Shown: positions 44,201-54,494 of the stretch, piece by piece
Position numbering within the stretch: position 1 is the stretch's first letter
How the letters are laid out: each line of letters starts with the position of its first letter
Assembly: GCF_025370935.1 (NCBI RefSeq)
Contig: NC_133479.1
Coordinates: 152,775 to 216,774, forward strand
DNA: 64,000 nt
Reading direction: 5' to 3'
From: Choristoneura fumiferana
Lineage: Eukaryota > Arthropoda > Insecta > Lepidoptera > Tortricidae
Translations under genes and position numbers: made by a program
The notes under the pieces: model-generated
Database searches by the model: none
Told to the model about the DNA's origin: nothing
Seen by the model: only the letters and a program-made list of their open reading frames with translations

Positions 44201-47200
44201 ATGTCGATTGTCATCACTCAAAAAGTTAGTAAAGGTCGCCTAAGAGCATTTTCGCGTAGAAGCAAGCGATCTAGTAGCTGCCCTTGATGCCCTATCTCAA
44301 CTTTCCACCCTGTAGAGTGCCAGAGGGGGTAATCTGTGAGTGCTCCCCACGTCGAGTCACATATCGTCGTTCAACTGCAATACCGTGTACTAGCTTTTTC
44401 CATAAGGTATAATTTTCATTGTCAGAAGAGTACTAACATTGTACTGATCTGATAATGAAAATTGTACCTTATGCAAAATGCGGTATTGCAGTATCAACGA
44501 CGATATCCGAAATATCGAAGGATAGGTACCATCAGCCAAATATATGGTCTACCACCCTAAAGTTGATAATCGTTTGCATGTCATAAAACAATAATGCCAA
44601 TTGATAGACGTGTCTGTCAACTTGAAAGTTTGACTTTAGCGACATATTCATTTGATAGGAACTTGATTAAAAATTGATAGACCACATATTTGGCAGATGG
44701 TACAAGAGCCCTGCATTGTTGGGTGACAGACAAAAGACATAAATAAAAAAAATAGGGCGCAAAATACATTATTACATTTTTTATTTCACTGTATCGATTT
44801 GTGTTGTTCAATAAAGAATATTAGTGTTGTATATTGTATTGTATTTCTGTATGTTCCAGGCCATCTCCGCCATGCTGTGCCCCACGGTGCTGGGACAGAC
44901 CACTGTGGATTTAGTTGTAAGTAGATTTAACTTTTGTTACATTAGAAATCAATATTGAAACGTATCAATGAACTGCAACTAAAAAGCAAACGAAGAAATA
45001 TGATTCAGGGTAAAATGTAATTTGACCACACAGACACAACCGAAAGGAACTAGCAATATGACAACTAAGAAATCAATACTGACATGTATACCTTCCGCCG
45101 CCTAACTTTGCCTAAAAGTTCATTGCCACGACTAGGACTACAAAAACTATAATGGTATAATTCCAATAATTGAACAGGCACTATACCGTTAAGCGATTCA
45201 AACACAATCTGGGAGTAACGTAAAGACGTCGCATAAATAATTATCTCAAAAATGCGTCAAAACTGAGTATTAAGTAATGAACTTTTAGGCAGATTTATAT
45301 GGCGCGTGGTATAACACATAAAAGAAAAATATACAAAAAAAGTTTCTTTTTTCAGCCATAAAATAGCTTCACAGTTATTGTAAAATAAACAAACTTGACA
45401 AGTGACATTGACGTGACACATAAGAGAGATATAAAAAGAAATTTTGCTAAATATGTGTAAATTTAAAACGGATTAATTACGGACTTTGAAAGACGTCATA
45501 AATTAAGACCTTTCCGCTGTTTTACTGCTAATAATTAATTATATTAACTCTTGATTACCTTTTAAACAGTAAGAGTTAGCCCACTAGTGTCTTTGAGAAA
45601 TTGACTTCATTTGATTGCCCCCTTAAAGTTAACTGAAATGAAAAGTAACATGGTGTATATAATATTATATGGAACGTAGCTTATGTTGATCTCGTTGGTT
45701 CCAGGCCAAACCGCCCAAAGAGGGCGACCCGTCGTACGAGCTGTGGCTCAAGGAAAAGACCGCCGTGCTGGCCTCGCTCAACAAGCGCGCCAAGATGATC
45801 GCTGACACCTTCAACACCATGAAGGGCTTCCGCTGCAACATCGTGCAGGTACACGCCCGCTGCCCACTGCCCGCTGCCCACTGCCCGCTGCCCACTGCCC
45901 ACTGCCCGCAGCCCACTGCCCACAGCCCATAGCCCACTGCTCACTGCCACTGCCCACTGCCCACTACACAATAATACGCTATACGCGCAAAGATCGAATT
46001 GACAATAACATTTTATTCTAATAATCTAACCGACTTAGAGAGATTATAATCTCCGGCATTGTCATTTTAAAGTTCAATGTCTTAAAAACGGCTGAATTTA
46101 TTTTAAATAAACCAGTGGTTTTCAAAATTTTTCATGTCGCGACCCCCCCTTGGTTTCAAATATATTTGGCGACCCCCTGCTTACCTCCACTTACAGTTAT
46201 TTGTATCATCTTTATTGCACACCATAAAGCAGTACAAAAAAACTTATGATATAAACACTTAGATTCAGGGTAGACAATAGGCAATAACGGTGGTGAAAGC
46301 ATTATAAAGATACTGCGACCCCCTTAAGGGGCAGCCACAGATTTAAAAACACTGTATCCCGCATTTAGAAACGAAATGAAGTCATATAGACAAGCCCTAA
46401 GCCTCAAATTCCACACACATAAGTAGAGAGCGGATTTGAAGTAGCGATTACAAGTTTAATATTATGGATAAGACTACTACAAGTAGGTATTTATTTTTAC
46501 CAAAAAGGTGTGCAATAAATATGATGTATTAGGTTTCAGCTGTATAAAACTCCTATAATTAGAATAAAATATTTTTCTTTACATACAGTTTGTTGCAGGA
46601 ATAACATTTATTTTCTATAATTGCACATTGCATATTATTACTATTTTTTATTCTATATTTCTATTCTAAGATTACTCGCATTTTAGTTTTTAAGTTATAA
46701 TTTATTATTGTTAATTCATCATTGTATTAAGCCATGTATGTTTTGTGGTGATTAATGTTTTGTTTATCTATCTATCTATGAGATTGCATTGCGGTAAATA
46801 AGTAAGTAAGTAAGTAATAAGATAACTGTAAGACCAATAAACAAAACGATATCTAATAAATAAATCTATCTATATCTATCTTACCACTCGCACTAGTCAT
46901 ATCCATATTAAACTTGTAATCGCTACTTTAAATCCGTTCTCTATACATCGGTCAAGATCCATTGCATAGCCAAGCCTCTCACCATTTTGTCCTTGTCCTG
47001 TACAGGGCGCGATGTACGCGTTCCCGCGCTTCGACATGCCGCCGAAAGCCATCGAGGCGGCCAAGGCGGCCGGCAAGGCGCCCGACGTATTCTACGCCTT
47101 CAAGCTGCTCGAGGAAACTGGTAACTGCTCCGATCATTACTTACCAATACTTTTATCTAACAAGAGATCATAGCAAAATGATTTAGGGCATGTTTCACCA

Positions 47201-49255
47201 CTCTGTGACTAATTTTATGTAACAGATAAATGTGATGCCGTCTCTGTTTAATTGGACAAAACATAGTAAGAGGGCATCACAGATATACCTAGTGCCATCC
47301 AAGAAGACGCGTGATTTTGTCAAAATTAGACATTAATGACATTGTAATAAGAACCACGGCACGCGTCATCTCGGCTCTGCCTATATCTGTCACATAAACT
47401 GTGTCTGCCGCGAGCAGCCGCGAGCGCCTCCATACAAATTTCAATCTCGTCTCGCCTCGCCGGTGGAAAATCACATTTTCACACCCTTCCTTCAGAAAAG
47501 TAACTTTTCCTCCCTGACGAGAGGGAGCAAAGTGCAACTTTTCTGTTCAAGGCTTTTCTAAGTGTTTTATTACAAATGCCATTTTTTTTGAAATCGATAA
47601 TTGTAAAGCTATGCCATTTTCTATGCTGGTTGTTCTTTAATAATATCTAGAATTATTTTTTTCAAGTTTCTTAATGCTCGGTGTGAAAAGTTGTATGAGC
47701 CACTCGGGAGCAAAATTATTTTCATCTTGGGCGTTAACACTTGAATCCCTCATTACGCTCAGGATTCTACTTTAGAATCCCTCGCTACGTTCAGGATTCT
47801 ATTGCAGAATCCTTCGCTACATTCTGGATTCAATGTACGCCCTCGCCGTAAATACGCCATTTTGCTCCCTTGTGACACAAATAACTATTAGGGGCTGTTT
47901 CACCATCCATTGATTAGTGTTAACTGGCGGTTAGGTGTGATGCCGTCTCTATTTGTTTTGTTCGAATAGACGGAGACGGCATCACATTTAATCGTCGGGT
48001 TAACGCTAATCAATGGATGATGAAACTGCCCCTTAGTATTACAAAGGAAAGTCTGTGACATGGGTTACACACTCATTCTGGCGATAATTCAGTCCACCAT
48101 TCTGGTTTTCTGCCATTCACAATGGATTGACGAATATTATTTTACATTTAATTTTCATCAGTTCCTCCGTGAAGGTTACTCGGTAATTCTCTCATCATTC
48201 TTACCAGAATAATGCGATTACATATCTACGCAAATTGACACACACGCGGAATGACACACACGCGAAATGCCTCATACACGAAACGCCACACACGCGAAAC
48301 GTCACATACGCGAAACGCCACACCGCGAAACGTCACATCGCGAAACGTCACATACACGAAACATACCATACGCGAAATGCCACAACGTGAATCATCACAT
48401 ACGTGAAATGCCACAACGCGAAACGCCTCAACGCGAAACGCCTCAACGCTAAACGTCACATACGCGAAACGCCACAACGCGAAACGTCACATACGCGAAA
48501 CGTCTCATTTATTCTTAATTTATTTATTTATAACAGTTTACATTGTAGGCTTACAGTAAAACACCAAAGAGCCTAGGATGCGAAACGCGAAACGTCTCGT
48601 ACGCGAAACGCCACAATGCGAAACATATCATACTTGAAGCGCCACAACGTGAACCGTCACATACGTGAAACGCCCAACGTGAAACGCCACAACGCGAAAC
48701 ATCACACACGCGAATTATGGAGTAACCTGACGCCAGAATTAGCGTGTAACCGATATCTCCAGTCGCTACACTTGTGTTGTGTGTGACGTCGTGATTGTCG
48801 GATGAGAATCAGCAATGAACTTTCATGAAGACTTTCTTGAGTAGAGAATTGGAGAGAATAGTGTGGTGGTGGTTTCCTCATGCCTTCCACACCGCAGAGT
48901 TTGTCGTAGTTGGCAATAGAGAGCACCCACTCTCACACCAGATCCCTTAGTCGCCTTTTTACGATATGCACGTGAAGAGATGGGTCCATTCTAGCATAGC
49001 AGTAGGATGTCCATTGTTAGACATGCGTATGTCCCCCATAGACTTCCAGTTGTTGCTATGCCTGTATTATATTATTATTGAACTAATCCCCCCCCCCTTT
49101 CCCCAGGCATCTGCGTGGTGGCGGGCTCCGGGTTCGGTCAGCGTCCCGGCACGTACCACTTCCGCACGACCATCCTGCCGCAACCCGCGCTGCTGCAAGA
49201 AATGCTGGACATCTTCAAGGGCTTCCACGAGAAGTTCACCAAGGAGTACGCGTAG
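41027..49255 (+). CDS. ALT: Alanine aminotransferase copy B, exons 5-11, 5' exons missing
   Basis: C-terminal two thirds of a conventional alanine aminotransferase (alanine + 2-oxoglutarate = pyruvate + glutamate, PLP-dependent). Exons: 41027-41238, 42041-42169, 42625-42777, 44860-44916, 45705-45848, 47006-47120, 49107-49255. Landmarks: VLIPIPQYPLYSASLAEYGL, NPGNPTGQ, FADEVYQDNVYAEGS, SFMSVSKGYMGECGLRGGW with the PLP lysine, LCPTVLGQTTVDLV, PSYELW, AMYAFPRFDMP, LLEETG, GSGFGQRPGTYHFRTTILPQ, stop TAG at 49253. All junctions use GT-AG and keep frame. The first exon needs one base from an upstream exon (phase 1). No copy B exon for the N-terminal ~180 residues is found; the N-run and BEL element 2 lie just upstream. 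Confidence 0.92.
41628..41790 (+). repeat. tRNA-derived SINE with foldable tRNA-like head
   Basis: 41628-41698 folds as a cloverleaf: acceptor CCAGCG/CGCTGG, D stem GTGC/GCAC, T arm CTGGGTTCGATTCCCAG, with a B box GGTTCGATTCC. The anticodon loop lacks U33 and the sequence continues into a body with TCTTTTTCTGGTTTTTCTG, so it is a SINE head, not a gene for a working tRNA. Confidence 0.65.
42041..42169 (+). CDS. ALT: ALT copy B exon 6
   Basis: 43 codons, phase 0. VLTRPNIETIIKF to FFSFKK with the ADEVYQDN cofactor-site segment. Acceptor GGCGCAG/GTGCTG. Confidence 0.92.
42625..42777 (+). CDS. ALT: ALT copy B exon 7 (PLP lysine)
   Basis: 51 codons with SVSKGYMGECGLRGG, the conserved lysine and glycine-rich segment. 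Donor TATAAG/GTAACT; copy A has no intron here. Confidence 0.93.
42985..43070 (+). repeat. Retroposon 3' end fragment
   Basis: GGACGGTGGTGATCATTTCC to CGCTCGTTTGCCTTCCTG, the same family as the 3' part of 40506-40812. No long poly-A. Confidence 0.6.
43616..44312. mobile_element. TA-flanked element with about 90-bp terminal inverted repeats
   Basis: Left CAGGGTGGAAAGTTGAGAT and the inverted right end CTTTCCACCCTG are flanked by TA. The inverted repeats continue past CTACTAGATTCCTTACTGC with small differences. It has no transposase of its own and contains a later SINE insertion. Confidence 0.8.
43824..44133 (+). repeat. Complete tRNA-derived SINE with 15-base target duplication
   Basis: A box TGGCTTAGTGG (43832-43842), B box GGTTCAAACCC (about 43876-43886), a body with CCTGCACAAACCTGCG and CCCGCGTGGGAACTA, and a tail AGGCCTGTGCCCAGCAGTGG then (GATGAT)n. 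Flanked by identical TGGCATTAAAAAAAA at 43809-43823 and 44134-44148. Confidence 0.9.
44361..44516. repeat. Imperfect inverted repeat, 156 bp
   Basis: ATATCGTCGTTCAACTGCAA at the left is the inverse of TTGCAGTATCAACGACGATA at the right; inner parts AAGGTATAATTTTCATT also pair. Non-coding. Confidence 0.75.
44526..44704. mobile_element. MITE, GTACCATCAGCC family, copy 2
   Basis: Ends GTACCATCAGCCAAATAT and its inverse; body close to 13068-13247 (TAAAGTTGATAATCGTTTGC, CAACTTGAAAGTTTGACTTT). Lies in ALT B intron 7. Confidence 0.85.
44860..44916 (+). CDS. ALT: ALT copy B exon 8 (19 codons)
   Basis: Small phase-0 exon AISAMLCPTVLGQTTVDLV between GTTCCAG/GCC and GTT/GTAAGT. The matching residues are part of exon 7 in copy A. 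Confidence 0.9.
44920..45700. other. ALT B intron 8, nothing recognised
   Basis: AT-rich, no repeat boundary or ORF noted. Confidence 0.5.
45705..45848 (+). CDS. ALT: ALT copy B exon 9
   Basis: 48 codons, AKPPKEGDPSYELWLKEK to FRCNIVQ. The donor GTACACG is followed at once by a minisatellite. Confidence 0.92.
45853..45966 (+). repeat. Minisatellite of CCCACTG / CCCGCTG units
   Basis: About sixteen 7-base units alternating GCCCACT and GCCCGCT, beginning a few bases after the exon 9B donor. Confidence 0.9.
46113..46354. mobile_element. hAT-like MITE
   Basis: CAGTGGTTTTCAAA at the left and TTTAAAAACACTG at the right are inverted; GCGACCCCC motifs lie near both ends. No clear 8-base duplication. 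Lies in ALT B intron 9. Confidence 0.6.
46770..46880. repeat. Tetranucleotide microsatellites (TCTA)n and (AGTA)n
   Basis: Short runs CTATCTATCTATC, AAGTAAGTAAGTAAG and CTATCTATATCTATC. Confidence 0.75.
47006..47120 (+). CDS. ALT: ALT copy B exon 10
   Basis: 115 bases, GAMYAFPRFDMPPKAIEAAK to LLEETG, donor ACTG/GTAACT, phase 1 out. Confidence 0.92.
47187..47292. mobile_element. Palindromic MITE, TGATGCCGTCTC family, copy 2 (truncated)
   Basis: GGCATGTTTCACCACTCTGT at the left and the core GTGATGCCGTCTCTGTTTAA; the right end stops soon after GGCATCACAGATATACC. ALT B intron 10. Confidence 0.7.
47891..48032. mobile_element. Palindromic MITE, TGATGCCGTCTC family, copy 3 (complete)
   Basis: GGGGCTGTTTCACCATCCAT and its inverse as ends, almost fully self-complementary, flanked by TTA on both sides (47888-47890, 48033-48035). 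TTA fits PIF/Harbinger-type MITEs. Confidence 0.85.
48240..48718. repeat. Degenerate ACGCGAAACG minisatellite, interrupted
   Basis: Units of about 16-19 bases such as CACATACGCGAAACG and CCACAACGCGAAACG recur about 25 times. A 70-base AT-rich insertion at about 48505-48575 splits the array. Lies in the last ALT B intron. Confidence 0.85.
49107..49255 (+). CDS. ALT: ALT terminal exon
   Basis: Acceptor CCCCAG/GCATC after a C-rich tract; encodes ICVVAGSGFGQRPGTYHFRT to TKEYA and stop. The Arg of HFRT is the conserved substrate-carboxylate contact of the fold. VAG replaces the usual VPG. Its phase also fits exon 9 of copy A. Confidence 0.93.
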
Positions 49256-49854
49256 ACACACACAGCTCCGGACACCACACGGCCAGATAGACATGCGACC
49301 AATTTGATTCTTAGGCTTCTATAGAACTTTGTCATCATATTTACGTCATTCGATAACAACGGAATATCCAAGCATTTGTTTTTAAGGAATACTCATCTCA
49401 TCACACACACCCGACTGTCACCGCCACACTACCGTTTCGAACGTCAGGCGTTTCGAACACAAACAGAGTGCATCATCAGAGCAACACAACCGTTCGAACT
49501 GTGGAAGGATTTTTGAAACATAAAAAATTAGACAGAAATATCCAACATGACGTTATATAACACCCTATTGTTATAAGATTTCCCGGTGGCCTAGGAATTA
49601 AATTGGTTGAGTAACTTTGCATACTTGTCGGGGTTTTTCGCTCGCGTGTCCCCTAAATTGACGAACTTTACCGAACAACACTAAAAAAAAAGCCGAGCGA
49701 AAAACTCGCCGCTTGCGCACATTCGTACAGTTAGGCTGCTTTTCCACCTGAGACCTGCTAGGCTGCGTAGTATTAAACTTGTATGACATCCACCGATAGC
49801 TCAGCTTAGCATTGGTGCTGGTTGCTACGACCTCGCTCGTTGTTTCCTTAGCAT

Positions 49855-49860
49855 AATAAA
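49855..49860 (+). terminator. Possible ALT polyadenylation signal AATAAA
   Basis: First canonical AATAAA I see after the stop, giving a 3' UTR of about 0.6 kb. Confidence 0.35.
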
Positions 49861-49901
49861 ATTTTGATGAGTAAGCAACCTTATTATACCCTAGCCTAGC
49901 T

Positions 49902-50240
49902 TAGGCTGGCAACAGTGCTCGACCGACGGTCAGCGCTGATCGTTGGTCAGCGTAGCTATATCTCTGCAAGTCTATGAATGCGCACACAGCTACGCTGACG
50001 GTACGCGTGTGATTGTCGGTCGAGCCGTCGGTCCTACTGGTCGGTCGCGCGGCGTCGGTCGACCGACGAGCTAGAGATTGTATGGATGCGTTCAGTGCTT
50101 CGCTGACGGAGCGACCGCCCTGTGAACAGTACACACGCGTCGCAGTTCGCCGTCAGCGTAGCACTGAATGAATTTTCGCAACCGACGGTCAGCGCTGACG
50201 GTCAGGACGTACCTTCGGTCGAGCACTGTTTCCAGCCTTA
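49902..50240. mobile_element. MITE with TIR AAGGCTGG-AACAGTGCTCGACCG
   Basis: Left TAGGCTGGCAACAGTGCTCG and the inverted right end (GAGCACTGTTTCCAGCCTTA) match closely; the interior is GC-rich with repeated CGGTCAGCG. Lies in the ALT 3' flank. Confidence 0.75.
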
Positions 50241-52260
50241 TAGTATGGATGCCGGTTTGTGTAGCGTTGCTTCTGAACACAATTTTACAACTAAAGAATC
50301 AAATAATTTATTGAATCAGGCTTTAATTTGCGGAGGTCCATAAAGGATAAAACTTAAAATCTAATTGTAATACACACATCACATTGCACACACATGATAT
50401 TCTGTACCTTATCTCATCGCAGAAGGCTCGCTGTTAATGGTTCCTTTCAGATTATAAAACGATTTTTTGGAGAAAAATTTGATACCACGATTATTGTTTG
50501 GGTAAAAAATTAAGCAGTATCTTATCTTGGGTTGCTGCAAAGGAACCATACTCAATGAAGTGTCACCAATTTTGAAAATATTATTCTTCTTATGCTTTAT
50601 TGAAAATACAACTTTTTAACATTCTCCATGATAATTATATGTGTACATGGTGGCGATGGTCATGGTAGTAGTGCCCTCACTACACCATTATAGATTTTTT
50701 TATGGAATAGGTGGTAAACGAGCAAACGGATCGCCTGATGGTAAGCGACACCCAGCGGTATCTATAACAATATACGTTACGTTTACTCCACGCTGCTTTG
50801 AGATAGTGTATATACGTGAAACAGCTTAAATAGTCACTTTGCAGTGTTACAAAGGCTTCAATATTACTTAAACTCTCGAGACATAATTGGAAAATTAAAA
50901 AAAATAAACGGTACTCGCGATTATTGAATTGTTATTATTGGAATTATCAAACAATACTTGGTGGTTAAGATAACAATAATGCTTTATCTTTTTTTATGTT
51001 TTTAAATCATAGATCGATATTAAAATAATAAATACTCAATCCCTCTTGTTTCTGAGAGGAGGCCTGTGCCCAGCAGTGGGACGACGTATATAGGCTGGGA
51101 TGGAAATACTCAATGACTTGGTAAAATAAGCCAGCTCCAAAATCGTGATGGAGTCATCGACGATTTTTTTAAAGAGATTCGAGCACAGAAGTGTTTATGT
51201 TCATCCTTTTTTTAAAGTGACATTTGATTTAATAAAAGTTTTTTTGTATTATCTATTGGCCAGCATTTATTTAGCCACCTTTTTAATGGTGGCATATTGT
51301 TGACTGATGTTGAGCAAGCTGGCAAATATACAAATACATCTATTGTATTTTTTGTATTGATTAGTTTTTAACCATATCTACTTATGTTATTTTGCGAGAA
51401 TTGTGTAACAGGCACAAATAGGTTTAGTTATATGAATTTTATTATGCTAACACTCTAAATTATTCCTAATGCAGATCAAATTGAATATGCCGCGTATATG
51501 TTGGTCGTCGGCGTTGAATTAATGTAGACCTTAAAACGGGGGATTAAGGCTGTAAATTTGCCCCTCGTTTTTCAATATTAGTAAAATTGTATGTATATTA
51601 GAATGAATAAATTATGTAAGTATAGATCGTTACAGCGATCTCATATTGTGATGATCAATTTTGAAAAGACATTGTGATCAAGTATTTAAAAATCAGCTGC
51701 TGTTAGTTGGTTTTTTAATAGTTTTGATCGTAATTCATTGAATTTAGTCGCGTTGTAAGGGGGTTCGTATGGATAATATTGTGTTGGATAGTTCAGGCGT
51801 GTTGTTAAAGCAATAATGAGGTTTTCTATGACAGGCTGGTTGGCGCTAGTGTCGTATCCATTTGACTACTTTGACATTTGTGTGACGTTTGTAATTGGAA
51901 CAACTAAATGAACCAATCGGATTCGATTTGTTGCATTCGAACATGGCGGATGTAGACAATATCTAATTTTGCTATTTCTGTTGCTTTGGCTGGTTGAAGT
52001 ATAATTTTGATAGTGTTTTATGTTGTATTTCAACCTTAACAGTGAACAGTGATCACAAAATTCGATATTGCTCTCGTGTCTGACATTTTTTATTGCGCAA
52101 ATTGTCTCCACGTGGTTTCTGGACTTTTACTATCAAGTTGCAAAAACTACAACCACCGTACAACGTCCCTCTCAAAGAGAGTTTACTTTGACACTGGCGA
52201 AATTGTCCTATTAATTAGGACAGAAAATCCATATTTTAAAAGTGAAGAAGAAGAAGAAGA
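50241..52260. other. AT-rich region with retroposon tails, no gene
   Basis: Holds a reverse-oriented retroposon end at 50700-50760 (AACGAGCAAACGGATCGCCT) and a SINE/LINE tail at 51045-51105 (GGAGGCCTGTGCCCAGCAGT). The rest is unremarkable. Confidence 0.5.
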
Positions 52261-52298
52261 ATGAATCAATCGCAAGCAAGACTGTAATGTCAAACGGG

Positions 52299-52340
52299 CC
52301 TCGATACTAACGCCATCTAGATATATTTCACCTGTCAAAA
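52299..52340. repeat. Short copy of the GATACTAACGCCATCTAG repeat
   Basis: GATACTAACGCCATCTAGAT then TATTTCACCTGTC; the same module occurs at 53749-53787 and 60389-60430 and inverted at about 60274-60300. Confidence 0.65.
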
Positions 52341-52499
52341 AAACTCGCTTCCACAAAAATTTTAATAGCAGGGTAGTAGCGGTTGACATTAACACAGTAT
52401 TTGCGCAACGGTGCAGTAACGCAGATACAGGACACACAGACAGATGTAGTAAATACATCGTTGGAACTGAGTGCAATACGCACACGCAGCAGGGGCTCC

Positions 52500-52672
52500 C
52501 AAACTGTGCCGCGGCGCCCCAGGGCGCGTGGGACTCCAGTTACCCGGGAAACAGGCAATCTGGTGAAAATCATCATTGCTTATTTCAATTAGCTAGTCCC
52601 TAACTGCAAGGGCACCGTGACGAAATCTAACCCTATAATAGCGCCGCAAACTGAAAAAGTTTGGGAACCCCG
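52500..52672. mobile_element. hAT-like MITE
   Basis: CAGGGGCTCCCAAACT at the left and AGTTTGGGAACCCC at the right are inverted, typical of hAT ends. Confidence 0.65.
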
Positions 52673-53301
52673 GCGCTACAGAGTTCACGTTCTAAGTATA
52701 CTCCTTATCAATGCTCAGTCACTTCGTAAAATAGAGATATAAACATTGCTGTCTGCTCTGTTTAATGGTTATTCCAGCACTGCATATACGCCAACGAATC
52801 TTTTTTTTATGTAAAGTCGGAAAGAAGTCAAAATGCTTTATTTTTGTTTAAACAGTGTATGAAATCTGTAGAGTAGGTGTTTGAATACCTCGGTATTGGC
52901 AACTCAGTAAAAATGATAATTAGATTAGGAATAAAGGCGAAATTTATATGATTAGAGACGTAATTAGTAACTTATTTGATTCCTTTGTCGAGTCGGCGTG
53001 CCATGGTTCGACCAATGTCTGAGACAATAAGAAAGTTAGGTTATTCATTTTGTTTTTAAATTTTCAACTGCCTATTTATTTAAACATTTTTGTCACGCGA
53101 TCTTGTATTTAATACAGCACGTGCCTGCATTTTTTTACAGCGTATTACTGGTTTAGTAAGTAGTCTTGTATCGGTTGTAGCGTGACCAGTGCGAGTATAG
53201 TATGCCCTAGAAATTATTAGTGTAAGATGAATTGTTATGTATTGTTAAATTGAATAAAAACAGGCAAACTGTTATCGTGTTTCATTATACATGTTTGAAC
53301 A
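52673..53301. other. Intergenic, nothing recognised
   Basis: AT-rich with no repeat boundary or ORF of note. Confidence 0.45.
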
Positions 53302-53420
53302 GAGGCCGTATTGCCTAACGTTCTTTCGCTCGCGATCGCAATCAAATGACAGATTTGTCATACAAAAACTGTAATTTGATTGCGATGACGAGCGTCAGAA
53401 ACGTCAGGCAATACGGCCTC
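53302..53420. mobile_element. Palindromic MITE, GAGGCCGTATTG family, complete
   Basis: GAGGCCGTATTGCCTAACGT and its inverse (CAGGCAATACGGCCTC) as ends; nearly self-complementary over 119 bp. Confidence 0.85.
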
Positions 53421-53737
53421 AGATGGAGATAAGTTTCATAAATTTTATATGGTGGCGTTCATATTATCTGATGCAGTATTGTGACGGCTTGTGTTGTGTC
53501 GCATCAAAGCTAGAGAGAGCGAGAGACAGAAAGCATCGCGACACAACACAGTAGATAAATAAGAATGCGGCAAGTTCTGTGACAGGTTTATATTAGTTAG
53601 CGTTGGAGTAATTATAGCGAGCAAAGATAGCGAGGGGCTGTTTGATAAGTGTTTGATAGATAAGATAACTGACATTCGTGTCATGTTTGTGATTTTGGAT
53701 TGAGCCTTGATTGAGCCAATCGCAGTAAGACAACGTC

Positions 53738-54062
53738 CTACGGACTACTCGATACTAACGCCACCTGGCGATATTTCACCTGTCGTGAAACCCTCATAAC
53801 AACTAAATCATAGTAGGTACAGTCAGCGTCATATAGTACGTAGCAGTCAAGGCCACCAAATACTTTGAAGCACCCAAAATGTTCATTAACAATGATACAG
53901 CCAAAGCGGTCAAATTGTTTGGGCCATCCATCGTGTTCAAATATAGCGGAGCACGCACAACGTCTAATACTTGGTGACATCCAAGCCAGCATTAGTCCCG
54001 TGACAGCCACATCGCCACTGGTAGCGTAGCACCCAGAGTATTCAAAAGTGTGGAACACATTA
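53738..54062 (-). repeat. Dispersed repeat, uninterrupted copy
   Basis: On the - strand it matches 58283-58622 followed by 60233-60300. Shared stretches include TGGCGATGTGGCTGTCACGG and ATGCTGGCTTGGATGTCACC. The frame TFEYSGCYATSGDVAVTGLM stays open through it, but I know of no such protein family and do not call it a gene. Confidence 0.8.
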
Positions 54063-54494
54063 GAAAACTGAACTTTATTTTAATTAAATTAAAATTGAAT
54101 TTTAATTCACCTCGGGTTAATAATATGTTACTTCACACTCACTACTGATAAGTGAGAAAAAAAATTGACATTTTAGAATCTTTGTGCCATTGACGTAAGA
54201 TCCAATTCTGCACGACTAGTTTTATTTTTCATTAGAGTTATGCTCTATTTGAATTGTGTTACTTCAATAGAATCAATCAAACCGTCATTAATTTAAAACC
54301 TTGAGACAGACATATGCAATGACGGCAATGACAAGTCTGCACTGTTTTCGAGAACTGTTGACATACGAATAGATATTAGAATGAAATCACCATTATTTGT
54401 AAAAATATTTTATTTCAAACTAAACGAAAAAAAACACATTATCATTTTATCATCATTTTTGACCTATACTAATATTTTATCTATATTAATAATT

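Noticed and set aside
48240..48718. CRISPR array
   Set aside because: Eukaryotic context, units too short and without constant spacers; it is a minisatellite.
53738..54058. 106-codon ORF as a host gene
   Set aside because: The sequence is a dispersed repeat found again at 58283-58622 and no family is recognised.
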